DNA of 64,000 nt from positions 35,456-99,455 of the forward strand of contig ML986762.1 of NCBI GenBank assembly GCA_010094045.1. The letters run 5' to 3'. The position numbers were made by a program, and so were the translations under genes. The DNA is from Lojkania enalia (taxonomy: Eukaryota; Ascomycota; Dothideomycetes; Pleosporales). Position 1 is the first letter of the stretch. Each line of letters opens with the position of its first letter. Of the stretch, positions 61,430 through 64,000 are shown piece after piece. The notes beneath the pieces were generated by a model that searched no databases, was not told the DNA's origin, and saw nothing but the letters and a program-made list of their open reading frames with translations.

Positions 61430-64000
61430 CTTCTATAGCTATATCTAAGAAGAAGATACTTAGTATTCTTAGTAATTAGGAGGATTAGCTTAAGTAGTAT
61501 AAACTAATAGCTAGTAGACTAAGAATATAAGAATATTTAGATTTAAGCGTACCTTCTAAAAGGGTTAATATCTATAGGCTAGAACCTCCCCTCTCTAATA
61601 TAGGTAAGTTCCGGACCCTAAAGATAAATCTAGAAGGGGAAATAGAAAGATACCCCTCTAATAGAGTTATATATAAGGAGATAACCTTAATATAAATAAT
61701 AGATTAGAACTGGGTAAAGGACTAGTATAACTAATAGAGAAAAGATTAGATTAAGATTAATAACGCTTTCTATACTATATATAGTAATATTCTAATAATA
61801 ATATCGCCTTAATATAAAGTAATACTTAGCAATAATATAACTAGCTATAAGATTCTTAAAATCTTACAGGAAAAGTTAGCGCCTACTATTAAGTCGAGGG
61901 AGTAACTAATTTAGAAGAAATATTAAACTCTTCTTAAGTATCTAACTAATAGAGAGGTAGAAAAGTAGCTAAATTAGTAGAATTAGGTAATCTATTATAC
62001 TAAGGCTGCTAGCTTAGTAGAAGTTTAGGGCCTTAGAGTAGAAAAGAATTTTCTTCTAATAGTTACTAAGAAAGATAAGGTATAGGCGCTAATCTATATA
62101 GTACCGATTAATACTAAAAATAAGCTAGGTAAGATTAATTAACTAATTCTTACGATTAAATAATTAGTATACTAATATACTAATTACTATAGACATTTTA
62201 ATTTATAAAAGGCGCTCAGCTTATTTATAACTTTATAACGTCTATTAATTCCTCAAGTAAATTCTAATAGTACTATATAGTAGTTTTAAGAAAAATCTAG
62301 TTTATAATTATATACTCTACTACTTTACTTCTATAAAAAGTAGTACTTTTAAAGTAATTATAAGTATATAAACAAATTAATTAGGCTATTAAACTAGGTA
62401 CTAGATTAGGAAATACTAAAAGCCTAAGATAATATTTTAAATAGAAATAACTAGGTAAAAAAGAATACTCTAAAGGTAAATATAGAAAAATATAAGAAGT
62501 TAAAATCCTTATTTAATAGTAAGACTTTTATAAAGGCTACTAGCTTCTAGAGAAATACCTAGGTAATTTAAAGAGACAATTTTTTAGCAAGTACTACCCC
62601 TAAGAAAGAAGATACTAGTATTCTAAATCGGTAGATACTTAATCTAGGTTCTAATATCTATATATACAACTCTAAAGCTTTTAGTTAGTAGACTATTTAG
62701 ATGGTAAATTCTAAAGATAAAATCGCTATAAGAGGTAGTATATACCTTATATTAAAATAGAGTACTATTATAATTATAATTAATTCTCCTATAAGCCTAA
62801 GAGATATTAAGCTAATAAAAGTTGTTTATATTCCTTAGTTATTAACTAATATAATAGCTCTAATTAGAAATAGGAAATAAAGTATTTAGTTTAACTTAGG
62901 TAGAGATTACCTTTACTAGTATAATTACTATAATATCGTTTATTATTTAGAGTTGTTTAACAGCTACTAGTTACTAGATATAGATCTAGTAAAAAGACTT
63001 CTACTTAATTTACTTTCCGGATATAAGATAGTTGTAGTAATTAAAGAAAAACTCTTCTATTACTAGTAACTAATATAAATTGTTTCTTTAGCTAAAATAT
63101 ACTAATTATTAGACTACCTAAGTAGAGATTTAATATTAACTCTACCTTAGGTAGTTAAGGGTATCTAGTTAAGCAATTAGAAAGTACTAGTATAGTAAGA
63201 TTACTAGACATATATATAAGCGAAGTTATTATAGTAGATTAGCCGGCGTAGTTAGCTTTACCTAGTATTAAACTATTCGAGAGAATTGCGATTAATATTA
63301 TACAACTTTAGAAGAACTGTAAGAGGTACTATAATAGTAAAAGATACCTATTTTATATAGTTAATTAGGTATTCTAGTAGTATAAGGGATTTACAATATA
63401 TAATCGGTTGAAATCCACTCTTATAAAAGCCTTTAAAACACTGTTAGCAAAAATTAAACGATAGTATAAAAGAAAGATCGTATATATCTATATAGATAAT
63501 AATTTAAACTTCTTAGAACTTATAGAAGTATTACTCGATTAAGGAATTGCGATTAAAGCTAATACGCCTTATACGCCTAAGTAGAATAGTTTAGCAGAGC
63601 GAGTAGAGTACTAAATTATAACCCACGCATACGCTCTTATAATAGAAGATAATATCTCTAATAAATACGCTAATAAATTAGCTTATATAGTAATATACCT
63701 ACTTAATAGAACGCCGATTGTAAGCCTTCGATTTAAAACCCTATATAAGGCCGTTTTTAGCTATAAACTATCTCTTACTTACTTTTAGGTTATAGAATTA
63801 TAAGCGTACGTTTTAGATAAAACTCTATTAAGAGGTAATAAACTAGTATTATAGGTACTAATTAGAAAACTCTTATAATATAGGAGTACGAATATATATT
63901 AAGTGCTAATTCTAAAACTAAAATAGGTACTTAATACTAGGGACGTTATATTTAGCGATATTATATCTAGTAAGAAGGAGGAATATCCGCTAAAAGAATC
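61430..64000 (+). pseudogene. Copia I gag-protease-integrase, truncated by the window end
   Basis: Plus-strand Ty1/copia polyprotein relic. The Gag region at about 61440-62280 reads KKKILSILSN.ED.LKQ, ILSNNITSYKILKILQEKL and EKNFLLIVTKKDKVQALIYI in the order of fungal copia Gag. A protease-like site near 62630-62680 reads ILNLGSNIYIYN, where D-S/T-G is expected. Integrase follows: the pre-integrase region with KGIQLSNQKVLV at about 63150-63200, KAKLL.QISRRSQLYLVLNYS (the zinc-binding end) at about 63210-63290, and ANTPYTPK.NSLAERVE at about 63558-63608, a clear copia integrase signature. It then reads LNRTPI and FDLKPYI toward the window end. RT and RNase H must lie beyond 64000. Stops fall at former Gln and Trp codons. 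Confidence 0.82.

Noticed and set aside
1..64000. Mitochondrial DNA, because of the extreme AT content
   Set aside because: LTR elements with target duplications, Fot1-like transposons and the specific loss of CA/TG with CG retained indicate nuclear RIP. No mitochondrial gene is present.

Overview
The window is a graveyard of nested transposable elements that has been mutated by repeat-induced point mutation (RIP). That points to a filamentous ascomycete (Pezizomycotina), but the species cannot be told from the sequence. CpA and TpG are almost absent while TpA is everywhere and CpG survives. Stretches such as 1-60 and 2041-2100 have no CA or TG at all. This removes ATG starts and turns CAA, CAG and TGG codons into TAA or TAG, so no intact gene remains. 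I found no host gene, tRNA, rRNA or CRISPR array. Element identities come from reading degraded frames by eye. LTR, TIR and target-site duplication (TSD) boundaries were read directly.

Layout. 1-3420: a hAT transposase relic (+). 3421-4560: an internally deleted Fot1/pogo-like element (-). 5127-12977: a Fot1-like element (-) split by chromodomain gypsy C (5357-11375, -, 303-bp LTRs, TSD CTACG/CTATG). 13391-14040 and 20402-20950: copia F (-), split by copia G (14041-20401, +, 254-bp LTRs, TSD ATAAT). The first ~0.9 kb of G is notably spared by RIP and encodes seven 12-residue Gag repeats. 20951-26640: an unidentified minus-strand coding-like block, interrupted by a Fot1-like element (22135-23987).

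26640-49800 is an old gypsy element (H, -) broken by two copies of a younger chromovirus family with 279-bp LTRs. Copy A is at 27691-35941 (TSD AAATA) and copy B at 39786-48837 (TSD CTACT). Removing A restores one continuous integrase frame in H. B carries a Fot1-like element (44760-46614). Copy A contains a 10-N gap flanked by 1,044 identical bases on each side. This is almost certainly two overlapping contigs that were not merged: without the repeat A is about 7.2 kb, the same as B without its insertion.

49800-53735: largely unassigned, possibly plus-strand, ending in a coiled-coil-coding stretch. 53950-57264: gypsy D (-). 57267-59155: the best preserved Fot1-like element (+), with iterated 17-bp terminal repeats. 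59690-60960: integrase and chromodomain end of gypsy E (-). 61430-64000: copia I (+), running off the window.

Nothing here works as a functional system today. The window records successive waves of transposition, each later silenced by RIP, and would suit a centromere, pericentromere or other constitutive heterochromatin. I did not find a convincing new biological system. The best candidates for a closer look are the unassigned blocks, the RIP-spared Gag repeat array, the variable TIR iterons and the assembly error.
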